The notes beneath the pieces were generated by a model that worked only from the letters and a program-made list of their open reading frames with translations, was not told the origin of the DNA and did not search any database. From positions 1 through 8,010 of the forward strand of contig JACGMN010000035.1 in the NCBI GenBank assembly GCA_014061035.1: 8,010 nucleotides of DNA, in the 5' to 3' direction. This stretch comes from Candidatus Methanophagales archaeon (GTDB lineage: Archaea > Halobacteriota > Syntropharchaeia > Alkanophagales > Methanospirareceae). The number at the start of each line of letters is the position of its first letter. Within the stretch, counting starts at the first letter, position 1. Made by a program: the position numbers and the translations under genes. Below, in pieces: positions 1-5,551 of this stretch.

Positions 1-1887
1 ATCTACATCCTCAGGTATAGCAAGAGCAGATACGATCTTCTCCTTCTCTTCTATCGCAGCGCTCAGCCCGTGAAGATTGACCAGTGGCTTGCCTTTTGCA
101 TGCCTGCTCGTCGGAAGGATCTCGTAGATCTTCACCTGATATGCCTTGCCATACTCAGTAAACAGAAGCATACGTTCACGTGTGGATGCGCGAATGAATT
201 GAACGACACAATCGGCTTCTTTCTTATCTATCACGGTTATCCCTTTTCCGCCTCTCTGCTGTTGTTTAAAAATATCTGCGGATAACCGTTTCACATAATC
301 CCGTTCCGTCAAGAATAGTATTACTTCCTCGTCTTCTATGAGATCGCGCTCGCTGAGCATCACCTTCTCTTCTATATCGGTCCTTCTCGCATCACCATAC
401 TTTTCTTTCAGCTCTATCAGTTCTTCTTTTATGATACCAAATATCCGCGCCTCGCTACCCAGTACCTCTCTTAACCACAATATTTTAGTCTCAAGCTCTC
501 CCAGTTCGGTCTCTATCTTGTCGCGTTCAAGTGTGCTCAATCGCGAGAGACGCATCTCCAGTATCTCTTTTACCTGCTCCTCAGTCAGCGCGAATTCCGC
601 AATCAGCTCGGTTTTAGCTGTCTTGCTATCGCGTGATGCTTTTATCAGCCTTATCACATCATCTATACGCGTGATTGCAATGATCAAGCCTTCCAATATA
701 TGTTTCCGCTTCTCTGCACGCCGCAATTCAAATTGCAGCCTTTTAATTGTTACTTCTTTCCTGTGCTTCACGTAGCATTCGATCAGCTCCTTAATCGTCA
801 ATACGCGTGGTTCGCCATCGACAAGCGCAAGATTAATCACCCCGAAAGTCGTCTCCAATTGCGTCTTTTTATAAAGCCTGTTTAAAATGATGGACGCATT
901 AACTCCAGTTTTCAAGGATATGACAATCCGAATACCGTTGCGGTCTGATTCGTCTCGTAAACCAGTAATACTGTCTACCTTGTATCTCTTAACGAACTCT
1001 GCTATCTCTACTATCAGTTTGCTTTTGTTTACCTGGTAGGGTATCTCAGTAATGATAATCTGCTCTTTTTTGGCTGTTTGCTCTATATCTGCCCTTGCTC
1101 GTATCTTTATGCTGCCTCTACCGGTCTCATACGCCTGTTTTATCCCTTCGTAGCCAGAAATTATACCGCCGGTAGGGAAATCAGGAGCTTTTATTATCTG
1201 CATCAGCTCCGCAATACTCACTTCTGGTTCGTCTATCACTCTTATTATTCCATCTACCACTTCTGCCAGATTATGCGGCGGCATGTTCGTAGCCATACCG
1301 ACTGCAATACCGGAAGAACCATTTATCAATAAGTTAGGGAACTTTGCTGGCAAGACAACCGGCTCTTTCAACGAGTTATCGAAATTAGGGCTCCAATCGA
1401 CAGTATCCTTATCAAGATCAATCAACATCTCATCCGCTATTTTTGACATCCTCGCTTCAGTATATCGCATTGCCGCAGCAGAATCGCCGTCTACACTACC
1501 GAAATTACCTTGACCATCTATCAACATGTACCGGTAAGAGAAATCCTGTGCCATCCGCACCATTGTATCATAGACTGCAACGTCACCGTGAGGGTGGTAT
1601 TTACCGAGGACGTCCCCTACTATCCTCGCAGATTTCTTATGTGGTCTATTATACGTAACACCGAGTTCATGCATCCCGTATAATATACGTCGATGGACAG
1701 GTTTTAGCCCATCGCGGACGTCAGGAAGAGCTCTTCCAACTATAACGCTCATTGCGTAGTCTATGTATGAGCTCTTCATCTCGTCCTCAACGCTGACTTC
1801 TATAACGCGCTCACGCTCACGTTCATGCCCAAGCTCATACGTGCCGTCGATTTGCTCCTCGCTTACCTCTCGCTCATTTTCCACCAT
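1..1887 (-). CDS. gyrA: DNA gyrase subunit A, N-terminal 629 residues (C-terminus beyond the left edge)
   Basis: Breakage-reunion subunit of the type IIA topoisomerase that supercoils DNA with GyrB. The minus strand is open from an ATG at 1887 to base 1 with no stop, giving 629 of the usual 800 or so residues. The order is a charged N-terminal extension (about residues 1-32), the core start SSYIDYAMSVIVGRALPDVR (39-58), KPVHRR (62-67), YHPHGD (97-102), and AAAMRYTEARM with catalytic Tyr142. A coiled-coil/gate region follows, with LEMRLSRLSTLE. A GyrA-box-like QQRGGKG (543-549) opens the C-terminal wrapping domain and argues for GyrA over ParC/TopoVI. The position matching E. coli Ser83 is Val103; Asp107 matches Asp87. 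No gyrB lies directly upstream; a marC gene does. The start is chosen because the Glu-rich leader begins there and a TATA box sits about 45 bases upstream. No clear ribosome-binding site is visible. Confidence 0.97.
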   Translation of the reverse strand, partial: MVENEREVSEEQIDGTYELGHERERERVIEVSVEDEMKSSYIDYAMSVIVGRALPDVRDGLKPVHRRILYGMHELGVTYNRPHKKSARIVGDVLGKYHPHGDVAVYDTMVRMAQDFSYRYMLIDGQGNFGSVDGDSAAAMRYTEARMSKIADEMLIDLDKDTVDWSPNFDNSLKEPVVLPAKFPNLLINGSSGIAVGMATNMPPHNLAEVVDGIIRVIDEPEVSIAELMQIIKAPDFPTGGIISGYEGIKQAYETGRGSIKIRARADIEQTAKKEQIIITEIPYQVNKSKLIVEIAEFVKRYKVDSITGLRDESDRNGIRIVISLKTGVNASIILNRLYKKTQLETTFGVINLALVDGEPRVLTIKELIECYVKHRKEVTIKRLQFELRRAEKRKHILEGLIIAITRIDDVIRLIKASRDSKTAKTELIAEFALTEEQVKEILEMRLSRLSTLERDKIETELGELETKILWLREVLGSEARIFGIIKEELIELKEKYGDARRTDIEEKVMLSERDLIEDEEVILFLTERDYVKRLSADIFKQQQRGGKGITVIDKKEADCVVQFIRASTRERMLLFTEYGKAYQVKIYEILPTSRHAKGKPLVNLHGLSAAIEEKEKIVSALAIPEDVD

Positions 1888-1927
1888 AGCAATACAATAG
1901 CCACATACTCTCAGAATTCAAATTTAT

Positions 1928-1937
1928 GTATATAAAG
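1928..1937 (-). promoter_or_regulatory. Archaeal TATA box for gyrA
   Basis: On the minus strand this reads CTTTATATAC, close to the archaeal TATA consensus. Its centre lies about 45 bases before the gyrA ATG. Transcription would start near 1905-1908 and leave a leader of about 20 bases. The identical decamer precedes the coiled-coil gene at 4323-4332. The box abuts the 19-bp inverted repeat at 1937. The assignment is inferred from sequence and spacing only. Confidence 0.55.
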
Positions 1938-2032
1938 GGTTCACGGTTCACGGTTCAGGGTTCGCGGTTGTTCGTCTTATCTTCATACTGCTGGCTTATG
2001 TTCTTCGTTTTCTAACCGTGAACCGTGAACCC
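1937..2032. repeat. Degenerate heptamer repeats forming a 19-bp inverted repeat
   Basis: The left side holds about 4.5 heptamers in tandem from 1938: GGTTCAC, GGTTCAC, GGTTCAG, GGTTCGC, GGTT. The right side (2014-2032) holds the reverse complement. Bases 1937-1955 pair perfectly with 2014-2032 (19 bp) across a 58-base loop. Further GGTTC-type units in inverse orientation continue to about 2048. The repeat fills most of the spacer between the marC stop (2069) and the gyrA promoter. In RNA it would form a strong hairpin after marC, so it could end or protect that transcript; that role is inference. Confidence 0.75.
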
Positions 2033-2068
2033 CAGAACCTTGAACCTGAATAGTTACATGTATTGCAG

Positions 2069-2713
2069 CTAAAACAGCCCTATTATCCCGGTTCCAATGA
2101 ACTGTATTGCAATTGCCGCAACTATTATCCCTACTACACGGCTTAATACCTCACTGCCCACCTTTCCCATCAGGCGGTACAGCCTATCGGATTGCCCTAA
2201 TACCAGCCATGATGCGATGATAGCGGAGAAGATAGCAAAAAGAACGACAGCAACCCCATAGGATTTTATTATCACCATGACGGCAGTTATAGCACCGGGA
2301 CCTGCGAGTAGAGGAATTCCTAATGGGACTGCTCCTACACCTACACCTGTATCTACTCCTGCTCCTGCACTGGCATTAGCTCCCGCTCCCCTACCTATCG
2401 CATATTTGTGCTCGCCTCTCAGAAGATCAAATGATATGAGCAAAAGTAGGATGCCTCCTGCGATCATAAAGCTATCGATAGTTATGCCTAAGACATCCAG
2501 AATAATTTTGCCGAGTAGTGCAAATAGAAGAAGGAGGGCGGTAGCAACAATAACTGCATATTTAAGTTCCTTCTTCCGCTCCTCTTTTGTCATGCCTTTC
2601 GTTAACGCTATAAATATCGGAATATTGCCCGGCGAGTCCATTACTACAAAAAGAATGATAAATGCCCTCACCAGTAACAATCCCAGATCAGAATTTAAAT
2701 CCGCAATAACCAT
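2069..2713 (-). CDS. MarC family (UPF0056) integral membrane protein
   Basis: A multi-pass inner-membrane protein of the MarC/UPF0056 family, whose function is unsettled; the old link to antibiotic resistance is not supported. With the ATG at 2713 it has 214 residues, in the family range. About six hydrophobic segments are visible. The family signatures are DSPGNIPIF (26-34, usual form DPxGNxP) and VPLGIPLLAGPGAIT (from 129), which begin the two halves. Between the halves lies an unusual run of about 22 residues (107-128, bases 2330-2395) made almost only of Gly, Ala and Val. Other members have a short charged loop there. An upstream TTG at 2758 would add 15 residues but is less likely. The gene diverges from the RFC gene with 71 bases between their ATGs and precedes gyrA across a repeat-filled spacer. 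Confidence 0.9.
   Translation of the reverse strand: MVIADLNSDLGLLLVRAFIILFVVMDSPGNIPIFIALTKGMTKEERKKELKYAVIVATALLLLFALLGKIILDVLGITIDSFMIAGGILLLLISFDLLRGEHKYAIGRGAGANASAGAGVDTGVGVGAVPLGIPLLAGPGAITAVMVIIKSYGVAVVLFAIFSAIIASWLVLGQSDRLYRLMGKVGSEVLSRVVGIIVAAIAIQFIGTGIIGLF
2330..2395 (-). repeat. Low-complexity hexamer-like repeat inside marC
   Basis: The minus strand is a degenerate run of paired codons (GGA GCx, GGT GTA and similar) encoding GRGAGANASAGAG followed by VDTGVGVG. The reading frame is kept. The repeat looks like a microsatellite that expanded by slippage and then drifted. It lies in the predicted loop between the two halves of MarC. Confidence 0.7.
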
Positions 2714-2784
2714 AATATCTTTAATTAATGATACACGAAGATGTAAAAAGGTATACAAGTGAGTATATGAGTGTGTGAGTCTTG

Positions 2785-3768
2785 ATGGCGCGAGATGAGG
2801 TATGGACCGAGAAATATCGACCGAGAAAGCTGAGTGAGGTCACAGGACAGGACATTATAATAAAGAATCTTCAATCGTATGTCAGAGCAAGAAATTTACC
2901 GCATCTTGTCTTTTCCGGCCCTGCCGGTGTAGGCAAAACCGCCGCCGCGGTCGCTATGGTTCGTGAATTCTACGGTGATAGATGGTCTGAGAACTTTACT
3001 GAGCTTAACGCAAGTGATGAGCGCGGCATAGATGTTGTCCGCAATAAGATAAAGAACTTCACACGAACCATGCCGGTTGGGGACGCATCCTTCAAAATCA
3101 TCTTCCTTGACGAAGCAGATGCTTTGACCGATGCCGCACAGACAGCACTGAGAAGAACGATGGAGCGATATTCAGGCACGTGCAGATTCATTCTCAGTTG
3201 CAATTACTCTTCGCGGATAATCGAGCCTATACAGTCCAGATGTTCTGTCTTCCGGTTCAAATCGCTCTCTTACGATGCAATCGCAGCTCGTATAAAATAT
3301 ATTGCAGATAAGGAAGGGTTGAAAGTCTCAGGAGAGGTCATTCGTGCTATAAACTACGTCTCGATGGGAGATATGCGAAGAGCAGTAAATGCATTACAAA
3401 GTGCGGCAGTGCTCAAGAGCGAGATAAAACCCGCGATGATATACGAGATAACAGCAACTGCGCACCCGGAAGAGATACAGAAGATAGTTACTGTGGCGAT
3501 GGTTGGTAAATTCTTTGACGCACTCAATGCCCTGGATGAGTTGAGAGATAAAGGAATTTCAGGCGATGAAATATTAGCGCAGATGCACCGGATCGTGATA
3601 GACCTGGATATACCCGCTCGTAAGAAGGTAGAATTGCTGGACCGGATTGGAGAAGCAGACTATAGAATTACTGAGGGCGCCGACGAGCGAATACAGTTAG
3701 ACGCGATGATAGCTGCTTTTTGTCTCATGGCAGATAAAGATAACGAAGATATCAAACGAGGAATCTGA
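2785..3768 (+). CDS. rfcS: Replication factor C small subunit (clamp loader AAA+ ATPase)
   Basis: The small subunit of the archaeal RFC complex, which opens the PCNA sliding clamp and loads it on primer-template DNA using ATP. It has 327 residues, the normal family length. The visible boxes are WTEKYRP (7-13, RFC box II), Walker A GPAGVGKT (45-52), ELNASDERG (73-81), Walker B FLDEAD (107-112, Asp109/Glu110), sensor 1 around Asn140 (LSCNYSSRI), the SRC arginine-finger motif (151-153) and sensor 2 GDMRRA with Arg198. The C-terminal part is the helical collar domain. The small subunit is told from the large one by the intact SRC motif and the short length. The ATG at 2785 is chosen; a TTG directly before it at 2782 is possible but unneeded. 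No intein is present. The RFC large subunit is not next to it in this window. Confidence 0.97.
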   Translation: MARDEVWTEKYRPRKLSEVTGQDIIIKNLQSYVRARNLPHLVFSGPAGVGKTAAAVAMVREFYGDRWSENFTELNASDERGIDVVRNKIKNFTRTMPVGDASFKIIFLDEADALTDAAQTALRRTMERYSGTCRFILSCNYSSRIIEPIQSRCSVFRFKSLSYDAIAARIKYIADKEGLKVSGEVIRAINYVSMGDMRRAVNALQSAAVLKSEIKPAMIYEITATAHPEEIQKIVTVAMVGKFFDALNALDELRDKGISGDEILAQMHRIVIDLDIPARKKVELLDRIGEADYRITEGADERIQLDAMIAAFCLMADKDNEDIKRGI

Positions 3769-3803
3769 GTTCTGACTTCTGTTCTCTGGCTTCTATTTCC
3801 CGT
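3769..3803 (+). terminator. Pyrimidine-rich tract after rfcS, possible terminator
   Basis: The 35 bases between the convergent stops of rfcS and the coiled-coil gene are rich in T and C on the plus strand, with a loose repeat of GTTCT...CTTCT and a TCTATTTCCC run. No hairpin is evident. Archaeal termination often uses T-rich tracts, so this may end rfcS transcription, but the signal is weak. Confidence 0.25.
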
Positions 3804-4292
3804 TCAGGCAAAGACTGCTCCCTCCAATTTACCTATCCTCCGTACCGTATCGTCGATTACCTCATGTCGTGTCTTCAACGCGATAATCTCTGTCTTTACA
3901 TTTCCAAGCTCCCGGGTATACTCCTCAAGTCTTATTGAAAGTGTGTCTATCCTCATTGAAAGAGTATCCATCCTTGCAGTTAATTCCGCTCTGAGAGAAT
4001 CTATTCGAGAATCTATCCTGTTGTTCGTATCGTCTATTCTTGCAGTTAAATCCGCTCTGAGAGACTCTATCCTATTGTTCGTATCATCCTGCTTAAGATT
4101 CAATGCCCGCATATCGCTTTCAAGATTGCCGAGCCTTGTGTCCATCCCGTCCATCCTCTTGCTCATCGACTCAATAGCAAGCTGGAATCCTTGTAGCTGT
4201 CCCCTAACCTCTGCCCTGGACTCCCTGAACTCTTCTTTAAGCTCGTGTATTATCAGATCTTTCAGAGCTTCTGCCATCTTCTGGACTTCCAT
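3804..4292 (-). CDS. Repeat-built coiled-coil protein of unknown function
   Basis: I do not recognise a named family. The 162-residue product is highly charged and almost certainly one long helix from about residue 8 to 155. It has no cysteine, signal peptide or membrane segment, so it is probably cytosolic. Near-identical blocks repeat in the middle: DDTNNRIESLRADLTARI, then DDTNNRIDS with RIDSLRAELTARM, then DTLSMRIDTLSIRL. The two best copies are 22 residues apart (2 x 11), suggesting a hendecad coiled coil. The 66-base period is also clear in the DNA. The ATG at 4292 is chosen because GGTGA lies 9 bases upstream; Met6 (4277) is a possible later start. The gene is convergent with rfcS and divergent from the alcohol dehydrogenase. 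It could be an oligomerisation or scaffold protein, but nothing in the sequence shows a partner. Confidence 0.8.
   Translation of the reverse strand: MEVQKMAEALKDLIIHELKEEFRESRAEVRGQLQGFQLAIESMSKRMDGMDTRLGNLESDMRALNLKQDDTNNRIESLRADLTARIDDTNNRIDSRIDSLRAELTARMDTLSMRIDTLSIRLEEYTRELGNVKTEIIALKTRHEVIDDTVRRIGKLEGAVFA
3973..4088 (-). repeat. Internal direct repeat within the coiled-coil gene
   Basis: Two copies, 3973-4034 and 4039-4088, begin with CTTGCAGTTAA and end with TTGTTCGTATC plus RTC on the plus strand. They start 66 bases apart and differ by a few substitutions. The first copy carries an extra 12 bases (4005-4016) that encode four residues of the RIDS type. High DNA identity suggests recent in-frame duplication. 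Confidence 0.7.
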
Positions 4293-4301
4293 ATTCCTTA
4301 T

Positions 4302-4306
4302 TCACC
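4302..4306 (-). promoter_or_regulatory. Ribosome-binding site of the coiled-coil gene
   Basis: GGTGA on the minus strand, 9 bases before the ATG at 4292. It matches the archaeal anti-Shine-Dalgarno and supports that ATG over the internal Met6. Confidence 0.55.
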
Positions 4307-4322
4307 TTTTATTGTTCTTGTG

Positions 4323-4332
4323 GTATATAAAG
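4323..4332. promoter_or_regulatory. Shared divergent TATA element
   Basis: The minus strand reads CTTTATATAC, identical to the gyrA box, about 35 bases before the coiled-coil gene ATG. The plus strand reads GTATATAAAG, about 41 bases before the first ATG of the alcohol dehydrogenase leader. No better TATA element is visible for either gene in the 92-base gap, so one near-palindromic box may direct transcription both ways. This is inferred from spacing. Confidence 0.45.
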
Positions 4333-4358
4333 TCTAAATTAAATTGAGAATCAGGGTC

Positions 4359-4363
4359 GGTGA
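4359..4363 (+). promoter_or_regulatory. Ribosome-binding site ahead of the duplicated alcohol dehydrogenase start
   Basis: GGTGA lies 5 bases before an ATG at 4369 but 21 bases before the ATG at 4385 that opens the dehydrogenase frame. Ribosomes guided by it would first meet the ATG at 4369. Confidence 0.55.
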
Positions 4364-4368
4364 TAAGA

Positions 4369-4400
4369 ATGGGAATTAATACAAATGGGAATTAATACAT
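4369..4400 (+). repeat. 16-bp tandem duplication covering the start codon
   Basis: The unit atgggaattaatacaa (4369-4384) is followed directly by atgggaattaatacat (4385-4400), identical at 15 of 16 positions. The copies are 16 bases apart, so their ATGs are in different frames. The first ATG opens an eight-codon reading frame (MGINTNGN) ending in TAA at 4393-4395, overlapping the real start. The second copy is in frame with the dehydrogenase. Confidence 0.9.
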
Positions 4401-5551
4401 TTGGAGTCCAATTACCAAGACGAATTGTTCTTGGTGACCGGGCAGAAGAGGAGATAGGTGCAGAAGCGAAAGGATTGGGAGCAAAGAGAGCGTTCGTCGT
4501 GACCGATGAAACAATGGTAAAAATTGGTCTGCTCGAGAAAGTTGAAAGACCTTTGAAGGAGGTAGTAGAGATGGAGATCTACGATAAAGTTGAATCAGAA
4601 CCGACTTTAGATGCGGCAGAAAAAATTGCGGTCGTTGCAAGAGCAGCGAAATGCGATATTGTTATTGGTCTTGGTGGCGGGAGCGTGATGGATATGGCGA
4701 AACTTGCCGCTGCTGCAGTAACGAATCCATTACAGCCGGTAAGCGCTTTCCTGGGTGCAAATAAGGTTACTAATCCGGGCGTCTCGAATATTTTAATCCC
4801 CACAACTGCCGGGACAGGTGCAGAAGCCACGCCATACGCACTCATCATCGTAGAAGGGAAGAAAAAGGCAATAGCCAGTCCTTATAACCTTGCAGACGTT
4901 GTCCTAATCTCGCCGTCATTCACCGTCTCCATGCCGGCAGAGCTAACCGCGTCCACAGGTATGGACGCACTGGCACATGCAATCGAAGCGTTTTTATCAC
5001 TTGCTGCAAACCCGCTGACCGATTCGTTTGCATTAGAGGCGATAAGGAAGATTGCAGATAATTTAGAGACCGCCTTTTTACACTGCGACGATCGCGATGT
5101 ACGTTTAAACATGTCGATAGCAGCGATGCTGGGTGGTATGGCATTCGGAAATGCGGGTGTTATAGCAGGTCACGCAGCAGCTCATACATTTGGAGCACGG
5201 TATAAAATCCCTCATAGCATTGCTACCTCACTTGCCTTGCCGTATATAATGGAGTATAATGTGCAAGAACCTGCAGTTAAGACACGGTTAGCAATGGTGG
5301 CACGAGAGATGGGTGAGGATATAGCGGGATTGACGGAAGAAGAAGCGGCTTCTAAAGCTATTCTTCGAGTCAAGAAGCTGCTCGAAGTGCTGAAATTACC
5401 GGGACGGCTTGCTGATCTGGATGTACCCGAGAAGGACTTGTCTGATCTGGCTGCAGCTATGGTTAAGGAGAAGGGGTATTTAATACGAAACCCTCGTAAA
5501 ATCGAGCATAGCGATGCTTTAACAATCCTCAGGAGAATGTGGACTGGTTAA
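4385..5551 (+). CDS. Iron-containing (group III) alcohol dehydrogenase
   Basis: A cytosolic NAD(P)-dependent oxidoreductase interconverting an alcohol and an aldehyde; the substrate cannot be read from sequence. It has 388 residues, full length for the family. The N-terminal half is the nucleotide-binding domain, with GLGGGSVMDMAK (95-106). Asp41, in the VVTDET strand, matches the FucO aspartate that favours NAD over NADP. The C-terminal helical domain holds the metal ligands Asp194 and His198 (MDALAHAIEAF), His263 and His277 (GHAAAHTFGARYKIPH), plus His267, so the enzyme looks intact. The start at 4385 is fixed by frame, but its ribosome-binding site is displaced by a 16-bp duplication. The 3' end overlaps the convergent DUF39-ferredoxin gene by 33 bases. 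Relatives include lactaldehyde reductase, butanol and methanol dehydrogenases, and maleylacetate reductase. Confidence 0.94.
   Translation: MGINTFGVQLPRRIVLGDRAEEEIGAEAKGLGAKRAFVVTDETMVKIGLLEKVERPLKEVVEMEIYDKVESEPTLDAAEKIAVVARAAKCDIVIGLGGGSVMDMAKLAAAAVTNPLQPVSAFLGANKVTNPGVSNILIPTTAGTGAEATPYALIIVEGKKKAIASPYNLADVVLISPSFTVSMPAELTASTGMDALAHAIEAFLSLAANPLTDSFALEAIRKIADNLETAFLHCDDRDVRLNMSIAAMLGGMAFGNAGVIAGHAAAHTFGARYKIPHSIATSLALPYIMEYNVQEPAVKTRLAMVAREMGEDIAGLTEEEAASKAILRVKKLLEVLKLPGRLADLDVPEKDLSDLAAAMVKEKGYLIRNPRKIEHSDALTILRRMWTG

Noticed and set aside
338..775. Plus-strand Ser-rich reading frame of 145 codons, and others across 70-1658
   Set aside because: They lie opposite gyrA, whose minus-strand frame has continuous, unmistakable gyrase motifs. 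The plus products are low-complexity and resemble nothing known.
1937..2050. CRISPR array
   Set aside because: The units are 7 bases, contiguous and degenerate, without spacers, and no cas genes are present.
1888..2068. tRNA or other structured RNA gene in the spacer
   Set aside because: The only strong pairing is the heptamer inverted repeat; no cloverleaf or T-loop pattern is present.
2069..2713. Antibiotic-resistance function for MarC
   Set aside because: The original link to multiple antibiotic resistance in E. coli was not upheld; no transport substrate can be inferred.
2277..2762. Plus-strand frame encoding a Pro/Ala/Thr-rich stretch
   Set aside because: It is the antisense shadow of marC; the Pro-rich part mirrors the Gly/Ala/Val linker.
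3943..4347. Plus-strand frame of 134 codons opposite the coiled-coil gene
   Set aside because: It mirrors the repeated coiled-coil codons. The minus frame has a GGTGA site, a TATA box and sensible composition.
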